A stretch of 37,167 bases of DNA. It comes from Lachnospiraceae bacterium. Its GTDB lineage: Bacteria > Bacillota > Clostridia > Lachnospirales > Lachnospiraceae. Numbering within the stretch: the stretch's first letter is position 1; every line of letters starts with the position of its first letter. The position numbers were made by a program, and so were the translations under genes. The notes under the pieces are model-generated. The model searched no databases, had not been told where the DNA came from, and saw nothing but the letters and a program-made list of their open reading frames with translations. Location of the stretch: NCBI GenBank assembly GCA_015056975.1, contig SVFG01000016.1, positions 1 to 37,167 of the forward strand. The letters are read 5' to 3'. Positions 16,730-23,309 of the stretch are shown here, one piece after another.

Positions 16730-17488
16730 CTAAAAAATATTCCTGCCGCTAAAAATCTCAATCATTTCCCTGCGGAGATTGTCCGTTATCTCCAGACGGG
16801 TTTTGGGCGGCAGCTCATATACATCACTGTTAAACAGGTAATTTTGCAAATCAATTTCTTTTATCAACATCTTGGTGTGAAAAATATTGGAGTCATACAC
16901 ATTGATATCCACCGCATCATAACGCTGCAGGGTTTCCTGCTTAATGTAGTTTTGAATGGAGGTTATGTTATGATCCATAAAAAGTTTTTTGCCACTCATA
17001 TCTCTGGTAAAACCGCGCACTCTGTAATCCATGGTTATGATATCTGAATCAAAGGAGCCAATCAGATAATCAAGGGTAGAAAGAGGCGTAATTTCCCCGC
17101 AGGTTGCCACATCAATGTCCACACGGAAGGTTGCCAAGCAGGTCTCCGGGTGATACTCAGGGTAGGTATGTACCGTGATATGACTCTTGTCCAAATGTGC
17201 CACAGTGGTGTCCCCTGCCGGCACCATGCTTTCCTCTGCAATCAGGATGGTCACCGAGGAACCCTGTGGCTCATAGTCCTGACTGGAGATATTCAAAACC
17301 GTTGCCCCTATCATATCCGTGACATTTGTCAGGATATTGGTCAGACGCTCCGAGTTATACTGACTGTCGATATAGGCAATATAGTCCTTCTGCTCCCTCT
17401 GTGTTTTGGCATAGCAAACGTCATAAATGTTAAAGCTTAAGGACTTTGTCAGATTGTTAAAGCCATACAATGTAATTTTCTCTTTCAT
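16730..17488 (-). CDS. speD: S-adenosylmethionine decarboxylase proenzyme, class 1 (E. coli SpeD type)
   Basis: A 252-residue pyruvoyl-dependent proenzyme. The self-cleavage site matches E. coli Spe[17 protein letters not shown], with processing expected before Ser102 to make the pyruvoyl group. The product, decarboxylated SAM, is the aminopropyl donor for SpeE. It is the long gamma-proteobacterial-type class rather than the short B. subtilis/Thermotoga class. Start ATG 17488 has a strong AGGAGG seven bases before it. The frame continues open upstream for 24 further codons from an ATG at 17560, but that start lacks a ribosome binding site and the extension crosses a hairpin. It heads the speD-speA-speE-dehydrogenase operon. 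Confidence 0.95.
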   Translation of the reverse strand: MKEKITLYGFNNLTKSLSFNIYDVCYAKTQREQKDYIAYIDSQYNSERLTNILTNVTDMIGATVLNISSQDYEPQGSSVTILIAEESMVPAGDTTVAHLDKSHITVHTYPEYHPETCLATFRVDIDVATCGEITPLSTLDYLIGSFDSDIITMDYRVRGFTRDMSGKKLFMDHNITSIQNYIKQETLQRYDAVDINVYDSNIFHTKMLIKEIDLQNYLFNSDVYELPPKTRLEITDNLRREMIEIFSGRNIF

Positions 17489-17888
17489 GGCAGCCTCCTG
17501 ATTAACAAAATAAAAGCAAGTAATGTACTTACACACTACTTGCTTAAAAATCCGTTTCATTTTATCACTGCACTTCCCTAAAGTATCCCTGCGGAAAGAC
17601 AGTGTTATCATGTATGAAATAAACAGATATAGGGTTTTAGAGTCTATATAGCAAATATTTTACTTTTACTACTCTTATTGACCGTTTCACAAGTTAGATG
17701 TGCGTTTGCACCGGTTTATAGTAACCAACTTATAAAATTTGAGCTTTTAACTCAATCAATAATGCAACAAAGTTGCTTAAAAATATTTGCATGGAATCCC
17801 TAAAAACTGTTTTCCATACACTGCGTCACATTACGACAGCCGCCGTAATCATCGAATTGTATATGTGAGCTTTCCACTCACAAGCGTG
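17489..17888 (-). promoter_or_regulatory. Long structured 5' leader of the speD operon (candidate regulatory RNA)
   Basis: From the promoter at 17889-17918 to the speD start there are about 395 untranslated bases. On the minus strand there are successive potential hairpins: GTGAG/CTCAC, ATTACG/CGTAAT, ATGGAA/TTCCAT, then a three-way-junction-like fold (outer AAGTT/AACTT enclosing GGTT-ACTAT-AAACC and GTGC-AAAC-GCAC, about 17691-17732), then AGAGT/ACTCT enclosing AGTAAA/TTTGCT. It ends with an attenuator-like hairpin at 17505-17545. The AT-rich sequence contains no credible gene. I match it to no riboswitch class I know. Regulation by polyamines or SAM would be inference. Confidence 0.55.
17505..17545 (-). 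terminator. Terminator-like hairpin just before speD (candidate attenuator)
   Basis: On the minus strand, AAGCAAGTA (17537-17545) pairs perfectly with TACTTGCTT (17514-17522) around a 14-base loop and is followed by TTATTTTG. It ends only 17 bases before the speD start codon, between the promoter and the gene. This is the position expected of an intrinsic terminator that is switched by the upstream leader. The stem is AU-rich, so it may be weak. Confidence 0.55.
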
Positions 17889-17918
17889 ATTGTAACACAA
17901 AGAAATGGGATACGTCAA
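17889..17918 (-). promoter_or_regulatory. Promoter of the speD polyamine operon
   Basis: On the minus strand, TTGACG (17913-17918) and TACAAT (17889-17894) are separated by 18 bp. It lies within 20 bases after the stop of the DUF4340 gene and about 400 bases before speD, so the leader is unusually long. Confidence 0.75.
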
Positions 17919-17935
17919 TTTATTTTTTTACAAAT

Positions 17936-18496
17936 TCAGGAAGTCGCTCCTTCGGTCGTCTCCTCTTCCTCCTCGGTCAAATCCTCCAAAGTATAATTAA
18001 ACCGATTGGCCAAGGTTGCCCCGACCGTGTATACTGTGCTCTCAGAGGGCTTACACAAATAATACTCCTCCGTAATGGCATTCCGGTCGCCTAGATAAAA
18101 AGTATAGCTTTCGCTGGCAGTCTCAAAGCTAATTGTGCGATACCCTTCTGTCAGACCGTACTGATTCAAATCCGTAACATTTTCAATCTGTTGTGTTGCT
18201 TTTAGGCCTGCCAAATTGGATGCCATGGCTGTAATACTGTATTGGGTAAGCTTTCGGCTTCTGTCTGATGCATCATACCATGTATCTCCATCCTTTTCCA
18301 TGGAATAAGTTACCCCTTCATAGTCATAAGATATTTTCACAATATCCTCCCCACTGACTGTAGTCATGGGGATGTTAGTATCCAAGGAGGCCTTATTTGC
18401 CTGCGCCTTATTATATTGTCTGATACCAAAGTAGCCTCCTGCCAAAAGAACCAGCATAGCTATTAACAATATCAACTGTTTCTGTTGCTTTTTCAT
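17936..18496 (-). CDS. DUF4340 domain membrane-anchored protein (Gld-type ABC system partner)
   Basis: A 186-residue protein with an N-terminal membrane anchor (LILLIAMLVLLAGGYFGI, about 8-25). An extracytoplasmic region follows with the DUF4340 pattern (VKISYDYEGVTYSMEKDGDTWY... TFYLGDRNAITEEYYL) and an acidic C-terminal tail. DUF4340 proteins are regularly encoded after GldA/GldG-like ABC exporters, as here. The start ATG 18496 overlaps the upstream stop by one base (TAATG) and has AAGGAG in front, so it is co-translated with the permease. The biochemical role is unknown; a part in assembling or holding exported material outside the membrane is inferred. Confidence 0.8.
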   Translation of the reverse strand: MKKQQKQLILLIAMLVLLAGGYFGIRQYNKAQANKASLDTNIPMTTVSGEDIVKISYDYEGVTYSMEKDGDTWYDASDRSRKLTQYSITAMASNLAGLKATQQIENVTDLNQYGLTEGYRTISFETASESYTFYLGDRNAITEEYYLCKPSESTVYTVGATLANRFNYTLEDLTEEEEETTEGATS

Positions 18497-20607
18497 TAAC
18501 GTCTTCTCCTTCTAAACCAGATAATAAATCCACATACCAGACATCCAAGGGGCAATACCGCAGTCGTAATAATACCTAAAAGCATTGCATCGGACTGAGG
18601 GATTACAACCGCTGATACCGTATAGCTCTTTACCGGTATGGAAACACTCACTTCATGATTTGCAAAATTGCTCATGGTGCTCATAAACATTGCCATATTT
18701 GCACCGCCAACCATGCTGCTTGCCTCATCCGTAAATATCTGGTCACAACCATACACCACCATGGTAGCCTCACCGTTTTCCAGCGCTTTTACCGCTTCCA
18801 CACCCACACCGAAGGGACCTGCAATATCATCCTCCTGCATCTCATAGTTATCCAGATTTGCAACATTCACTCTGGAAAATGCATCCTCATAGGTGGATAA
18901 GAAGGTATCGTAAGTCATGCCCTCTGCCTGCTCATTTTCAATCACAATACCCTGTGTAAAAGGTGCAAACACATAATAAGAGCCAAATAACAGACTTGTG
19001 TAGGTGCTGTAGTTCATCTTAGGAAGCAAATAGTAAGGAATCCTGTAATAACCGCTTGCATCCTGCTCAATGACAACACCATCCGCAACACTCATACCCA
19101 TATATGCAAGCAGATTGTCCAGATTTGGAGTTGGATCCTCAGTGTAGCCTACTACCAATACCACCTTACCGTTTTTTTCCAAATAATCGATTACCTTCTG
19201 TGTATCGTCTGCAGAAAAATCATTGACTGCACTGTGAATCATAAGACACGCTGCATCCTCCGGCACTGCGTCGTAATTTAACAGATTGATGGTTTCATAC
19301 TCTATATTTTCTTTATCAAGTGATGCCGTGAAATTGGAACTCAATGTATATTCTCCATGTCCCTCCGTCATGTAAACCTTCGGCATATCTTCGGTTAATA
19401 CATAGTTCAGGGCACTTGTTATTTGTCCTTCGCCGTCATAGCCTGTGGTAGTAGAGGTATAGGTAGTATAATCCATAGTACTCTCATACATTTCACTGTA
19501 ATCAATTACCTTACTTCTCTTCTCACTGACTACAATCACACTGTTCATACTGATGGAACCGGAGGTATATTGCGTATGGAATCTGGGATTTACCTGAGGA
19601 TCCACATACTCAACGGTAATATGCTCTGACATATCATCATATCTTTCCAAGGTCTGTCCCAGCGTAAGATCACGGTCCTCCTCATTAACAATGACATATA
19701 TGGTGACATCTTCCTCCATTCCCTTTACAAATTCTTTGCTCTGTTCCGTCAGGGAATAAATTTTGTTATTCGTAATATCAATAGTGGTAAGAGAACCGGG
19801 AAGCTCTCCTATCATGATATTAGCAACCACTACAATTGCTACTGTAACAGCAATCATACCCGTACTGTATGCTCCCATACTGAAATTCTTTGCGGACACA
19901 CTGTAACGTCTTTTCTGGATGGATTGTACCGTCAAAAATAACACCAATGCAGTTAATGCTACAAAATAAAATACCGACTTTAAATCCAAAGTTCCGCTCA
20001 ACAGCTCTGCAAATGGCGTATACATGTCAAAACAGCTTAAGATAACTGTAAGTGTATTTCCGGTAGAAGATATCAGACTGCAAATGCTGGGCATCATATA
20101 ACCGATAAATAGAACTGCAAAACTAAGTACAGCTGCAATCACCTGACTTTCCGTCAATGAAGACAAAAAGACACCAATAGCAATAGACGCCATGCCATAC
20201 AGGAAAAAAGCGATAATAGCCAAATATGCCTCACCCAAGGGAACACTTCCGAAACGATTCATAATAAGCGGATATACACACATGATAGCTACCGGAATGA
20301 CAAACACAGTCAGCATTGCCAAAAACTTACCCATAACAATACCACCTACGGAAACAGGTGCGGTCAATATCAACTGATCGGTCTTACTTTTTCGCTCCTC
20401 CGCAAAAATTCGCATTGTCAGAATCGGAACACTAAGCATAAATAAAAACGATACGCCGGATACCACATAAGAAAAATAAGGATAACCGCTCAACAGATTA
20501 TAAACACAAAAATAAAGTCCCACAAAAAACAAGGTAACTGCTATGAATAGAAAGCCGATAAATGAATGCAGGCAGGACTTGAGTTCTCTTTTATATATGG
20601 ATACCAT
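18496..20607 (-). CDS. Fused ABC-2 permease / GldG-type extracytoplasmic protein
   Basis: A 703-residue protein that joins two parts usually encoded separately. Residues 1 to about 240 form an ABC-2 permease (GldF-like) with six hydrophobic helices and the MRIFAEERKSKTDQLILTAPV loop. From about 250 there is another membrane helix, then a GldG-like domain (ITNNKIYSLTEQSKEFV, YVDPQVNPRF, VYMTEGHGEYTLSSNF, DYLEKNGKVVLVVGY). A final membrane helix lies near the C-terminus, ending FRRRRR. Start ATG 20607 has GGAGG and begins one base after the ATPase stop. A longer frame adds 35 very basic residues, but these come from the shifted acidic tail of the ATPase gene. Confidence 0.85.
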   Translation of the reverse strand: MVSIYKRELKSCLHSFIGFLFIAVTLFFVGLYFCVYNLLSGYPYFSYVVSGVSFLFMLSVPILTMRIFAEERKSKTDQLILTAPVSVGGIVMGKFLAMLTVFVIPVAIMCVYPLIMNRFGSVPLGEAYLAIIAFFLYGMASIAIGVFLSSLTESQVIAAVLSFAVLFIGYMMPSICSLISSTGNTLTVILSCFDMYTPFAELLSGTLDLKSVFYFVALTALVLFLTVQSIQKRRYSVSAKNFSMGAYSTGMIAVTVAIVVVANIMIGELPGSLTTIDITNNKIYSLTEQSKEFVKGMEEDVTIYVIVNEEDRDLTLGQTLERYDDMSEHITVEYVDPQVNPRFHTQYTSGSISMNSVIVVSEKRSKVIDYSEMYESTMDYTTYTSTTTGYDGEGQITSALNYVLTEDMPKVYMTEGHGEYTLSSNFTASLDKENIEYETINLLNYDAVPEDAACLMIHSAVNDFSADDTQKVIDYLEKNGKVVLVVGYTEDPTPNLDNLLAYMGMSVADGVVIEQDASGYYRIPYYLLPKMNYSTYTSLLFGSYYVFAPFTQGIVIENEQAEGMTYDTFLSTYEDAFSRVNVANLDNYEMQEDDIAGPFGVGVEAVKALENGEATMVVYGCDQIFTDEASSMVGGANMAMFMSTMSNFANHEVSVSIPVKSYTVSAVVIPQSDAMLLGIITTAVLPLGCLVCGFIIWFRRRRR

Positions 20608-20608
20608 G

Positions 20609-21640
20609 TTACTGCTCCTCCTTTTCTTCTTCAGGAGCCTCTTCCGTCTCTTCCGGTACGGTTGCTTCCTCAGTCTCTTCTTCTGCCTGTTCTGTATCCT
20701 CCTCCGGCGCATCTTCCGTAAGCTCTAAGAAGATATCCTCCAGAGATTTAGTTACAAACTGCATGGACATAATAGGCAGTTTCGCCTCTGCCAATGCATA
20801 AAATACTGCTTCTCTCGCATCCTTACTCTCTGCCGACAGTACACGCAGAACAACCACTCCGTCTTTTTCCTCTGCAATTAGTTCCACCGCTTGAACTTCG
20901 GAGAGCTTCTCCAACACTTCCTGCGCTGCCTCAAAGCTTCCCTTTATGCTAAGCATAAGCTCTGCAGAACCGCTCATCAGTTTCTGTAAACCTTCAGGGG
21001 AATCACTTGCCACCAGTTTACCGTGGGCAATAATCATGATGTGGTCACACACTGCACTGACCTCGGACAGAATATGAGAGCTTAAAATCACTGTATGGTT
21101 TTCGCCCAGCTTACGGATTAGGTCACGTATCTCAATAATCTGTTTAGGATCCAAGCCTACCGTAGGCTCATCCAGAATGATAACTTCAGGATATCCGATA
21201 ATTGCCTGGGCAAGTCCTACCCTCTGTTTATAGCCCTTGGACAGATTCTTAATCAGACGTCTCTGCATATCTGTAATTTGTGTCATCTCCATAACAGCTG
21301 CAATCTGGGTTTCTCTTTCCTTTGCCGGAACCTTTTTAAGTTCTGCCACAAACCTAAGATATTCCTTAACAGTCATATCCAAATAAAGAGGCGGAAGTTC
21401 CGGCAGATAACCGATACACTTCTTTGCCTCCTCCGGCTCTTTCATAATATCCTTACCATTAATGGTCACGGTACCCTTTGTGGCCGCAAGATACCCTGTC
21501 ATAATGTTCATTGTAGTTGATTTACCGGCTCCGTTTGGTCCCAAAAAGCCATAAATCTGACCTTTTTCCACACGAAAAGAAAGGTCATCAACCGCAATGT
21601 GATCACCATACTTTTTTGTAAGATTTGATACCTCAATCAT
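20609..21640 (-). CDS. ABC transporter ATP-binding protein (GldA-like) with acidic tail
   Basis: A 343-residue ATPase. Walker A is GPNGAGKST (34-42), the signature motif LSKGYKQRVGLAQA, Walker B VIILDEPTVGLDP, and the switch His lies in ILSSHIL. After the usual C-terminal domain there is an odd tail of about 35 residues made mainly of Glu (EEDTEQAEEETEEATVPEE...). Start ATG 21640 has AGGAG eight bases upstream. It powers the fused permease encoded next. The operon order ATPase, permease-GldG, DUF4340 is that of Gld-type exporters found widely outside gliding bacteria. The substrate is unknown. Confidence 0.9.
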   Translation of the reverse strand: MIEVSNLTKKYGDHIAVDDLSFRVEKGQIYGFLGPNGAGKSTTMNIMTGYLAATKGTVTINGKDIMKEPEEAKKCIGYLPELPPLYLDMTVKEYLRFVAELKKVPAKERETQIAAVMEMTQITDMQRRLIKNLSKGYKQRVGLAQAIIGYPEVIILDEPTVGLDPKQIIEIRDLIRKLGENHTVILSSHILSEVSAVCDHIMIIAHGKLVASDSPEGLQKLMSGSAELMLSIKGSFEAAQEVLEKLSEVQAVELIAEEKDGVVVLRVLSAESKDAREAVFYALAEAKLPIMSMQFVTKSLEDIFLELTEDAPEEDTEQAEEETEEATVPEETEEAPEEEKEEQ

Positions 21641-21683
21641 GTCTGTCTCCTATCCGGAAGCACCTTTTGCTCCCTCATCTTTT

Positions 21684-21712
21684 GGGAGGACCGGGTATCA
21701 TTAAGGTACCCG
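21684..21712 (-). other. Hairpin-rich leader of the Gld-type ABC operon
   Basis: Between the proposed promoter and the ATPase gene the transcript can form CGGGTA-CCTTAATGA-TACCCG (21692-21712, six GC-rich pairs), followed by CTCCC...GGGAG (21670-21688). Neither has a T-run, so they are not ordinary terminators. Confidence 0.4.
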
Positions 21713-21730
21713 ATTTCCCCATCTTTGAGG

Positions 21731-21790
21731 TATATATTAACTTTGAAATGTCATAAAAAAGTGAAAAATTTGTGAAAAATCTGTGAAATG
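21731..21790 (-). promoter_or_regulatory. Three tandem 11-bp repeats and promoter before the Gld-type ABC operon
   Basis: On the minus strand TTCACA-N5-TTCACA-N5-TTCACT occurs at 11-bp spacing (21761-21790). A -10-like TATATA (21731-21736) follows, with no good -35. The repeats fall at about -37 to -66, where a response regulator would activate. Spacing and sequence resemble the PhoP box (TTHACA direct repeats at 11 bp) of Firmicutes. Confidence 0.5.
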
Positions 21791-21803
21791 AAATACGACT
21801 GCC

Positions 21804-23189
21804 TTATTCGGCTCCCCTTCTTTCCTGCAAAATCTCTGTATTTTTACTGACCTCCTGCTTACTTAGAGGGTACCAAAACTGCATAATCACAAACACCACG
21901 AGGAAACAAATGCCCGGCACCAACACTGCCACGGTATAGATACGCTCAGAGACAATGGCTGTCTGGGATGCGGCATCAGACACATATCCGATTGCGGAGA
22001 GTGCAAAGCCACCGATACCGCCAGCCAGAGCCTGTCCAAGCTTTCTGGCAAAGGAATAGATGGCATAGACCGTACCATCCTCTCTTTTACCCGTAAGCAC
22101 CTCCTGATGGTCGATAATGTCCGTAATAAATGCCCAGGTAATCAGATTAAAAAGACCAGCCCCCAGCGTTCCTATAAACAGAAGCACCAAAAACACCCAA
22201 ATACTCTTTACCCGTAGGAAAAACAATAACAGATACACGATACCTGCCAATAGCATACCCATGGCTCCTGCCTCTTTTTTACCGATTCTCGTAACAATTT
22301 TGGTTGCGAAAGGAGCCATCAGCAGAAGTCCGCCCACCGTAACCAGATTCACCAGCACCAGCGCCTTGGTATTTTTGAAGTAATCCATAAACAGATAGTT
22401 GTTCATAGTCTGTCCCAGAATCGTCGCCAGAAGCAGAATCAGTGCCGCGCACACCAGTGACAGCAGAGGACGGTTTGTCACAAGACTCCTTACAAGCGCA
22501 CCCGCACCTTCCCCCTTTTTCTTTTCCTTTCTCTCTACAGATACCCTTTCCTTACACAGCTTATAGCACAATACATAGCACACCACTGCCAAAATACCGA
22601 AGACAACTGCCGTCAGCGTAAAACGCTCCGGTATCACCAGCTGGTTACCCTGTGCATCCGTTTCATAAATAATCAGAGGAACTACCGTACCGATAACCAG
22701 ACCTGCAAGACCGGCACCCACGCTGCGGTAGGTGGAAAGTGCTGCCCTGTCCTTTGCCTCGGGGCTGATTACGGATGCCATGGAACCGTATGGAATGTTT
22801 ACCGCCGTATAACAAAAGCTGCTCCAGAGAATATAAGTAATCACCACATAGCTCATTTTTACCGCATCCGGCCAATCTGCTGCCAAATACAGATACATAA
22901 ACGTACTTGCCAAAGCTACCGGAACACACATCCTGCGAATCCACGGACGAAACCTTCCGTCCTTTGACGGCTTTACCGTATCCACAATACGTCCCATGGA
23001 AATATCAGTAAACGCATCCACCACTCTGGCTGCCAGAAACAATGCACCCACAAAAGCTCCGGTAAGTCCCAGTACCTTTGTATAAAAAACCATCAGATAG
23101 CTGCTTGCAAACACAAAGGTAAAATCATTTCCAAAATCACCAAATAAATAACCTATTTTATCCCTAAATCCAAAAGGACGTTCCTTCAT
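21804..23189 (-). CDS. GPH-family sugar:cation symporter (MelB/XynB-like MFS)
   Basis: A 461-residue membrane protein of the glycoside-pentoside-hexuronide:cation symporter family, with about twelve helices. Family marks include FGFRDKIGYLFGDFGNDFTF at the N-terminus, the DAFTDISMGRIVD cation-site motif in helix 2, GRFRPWI in the loop after it, and NIPYGSMASVIS. Start ATG 23189 has AAGGA about 11 bases upstream; a longer frame would read through the xylanase terminator and is rejected. It follows the xylanase gene on the same strand, so uptake of xylo-oligosaccharides is the likely role. The terminator between them implies separate or reduced expression. Confidence 0.88.
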   Translation of the reverse strand: MKERPFGFRDKIGYLFGDFGNDFTFVFASSYLMVFYTKVLGLTGAFVGALFLAARVVDAFTDISMGRIVDTVKPSKDGRFRPWIRRMCVPVALASTFMYLYLAADWPDAVKMSYVVITYILWSSFCYTAVNIPYGSMASVISPEAKDRAALSTYRSVGAGLAGLVIGTVVPLIIYETDAQGNQLVIPERFTLTAVVFGILAVVCYVLCYKLCKERVSVERKEKKKGEGAGALVRSLVTNRPLLSLVCAALILLLATILGQTMNNYLFMDYFKNTKALVLVNLVTVGGLLLMAPFATKIVTRIGKKEAGAMGMLLAGIVYLLLFFLRVKSIWVFLVLLFIGTLGAGLFNLITWAFITDIIDHQEVLTGKREDGTVYAIYSFARKLGQALAGGIGGFALSAIGYVSDAASQTAIVSERIYTVAVLVPGICFLVVFVIMQFWYPLSKQEVSKNTEILQERRGAE

Positions 23190-23244
23190 ACCATTTATGT
23201 TCCTTTCCTTGCACAAACTCTGCTTATACTGTTTCCGCAAGGGC

Positions 23245-23295
23245 AAAAAAATATACCATGCCACAGGTGACAATTGCCACAAATGACATGGTATA
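23245..23295 (-). terminator. Intrinsic terminator after the xylanase gene
   Basis: On the minus strand TATACCATG (23287-23295) pairs with CATGGTATA (23252-23260) and is followed by seven T (23245-23251). The loop can form a smaller GTGGCAATTGTCAC-like fold. It lies 15 bases after the xylanase stop codon and about 55 bases before the transporter start. Confidence 0.8.
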
Positions 23296-23309
23296 ATGTT
23301 ATCATTTAA

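Noticed and set aside
20609..20712. A 35-residue Arg/Lys-rich N-terminal extension of the permease-GldG fusion
   Set aside because: It is the shifted frame of the Glu-rich tail of the ATPase gene; a strong GGAGG precedes ATG 20607, which starts the recognisable permease.
23189..23282. A longer N-terminus for the GPH symporter
   Set aside because: It would be encoded by the xylanase terminator hairpin and T-run; family similarity begins at the ATG at 23189.
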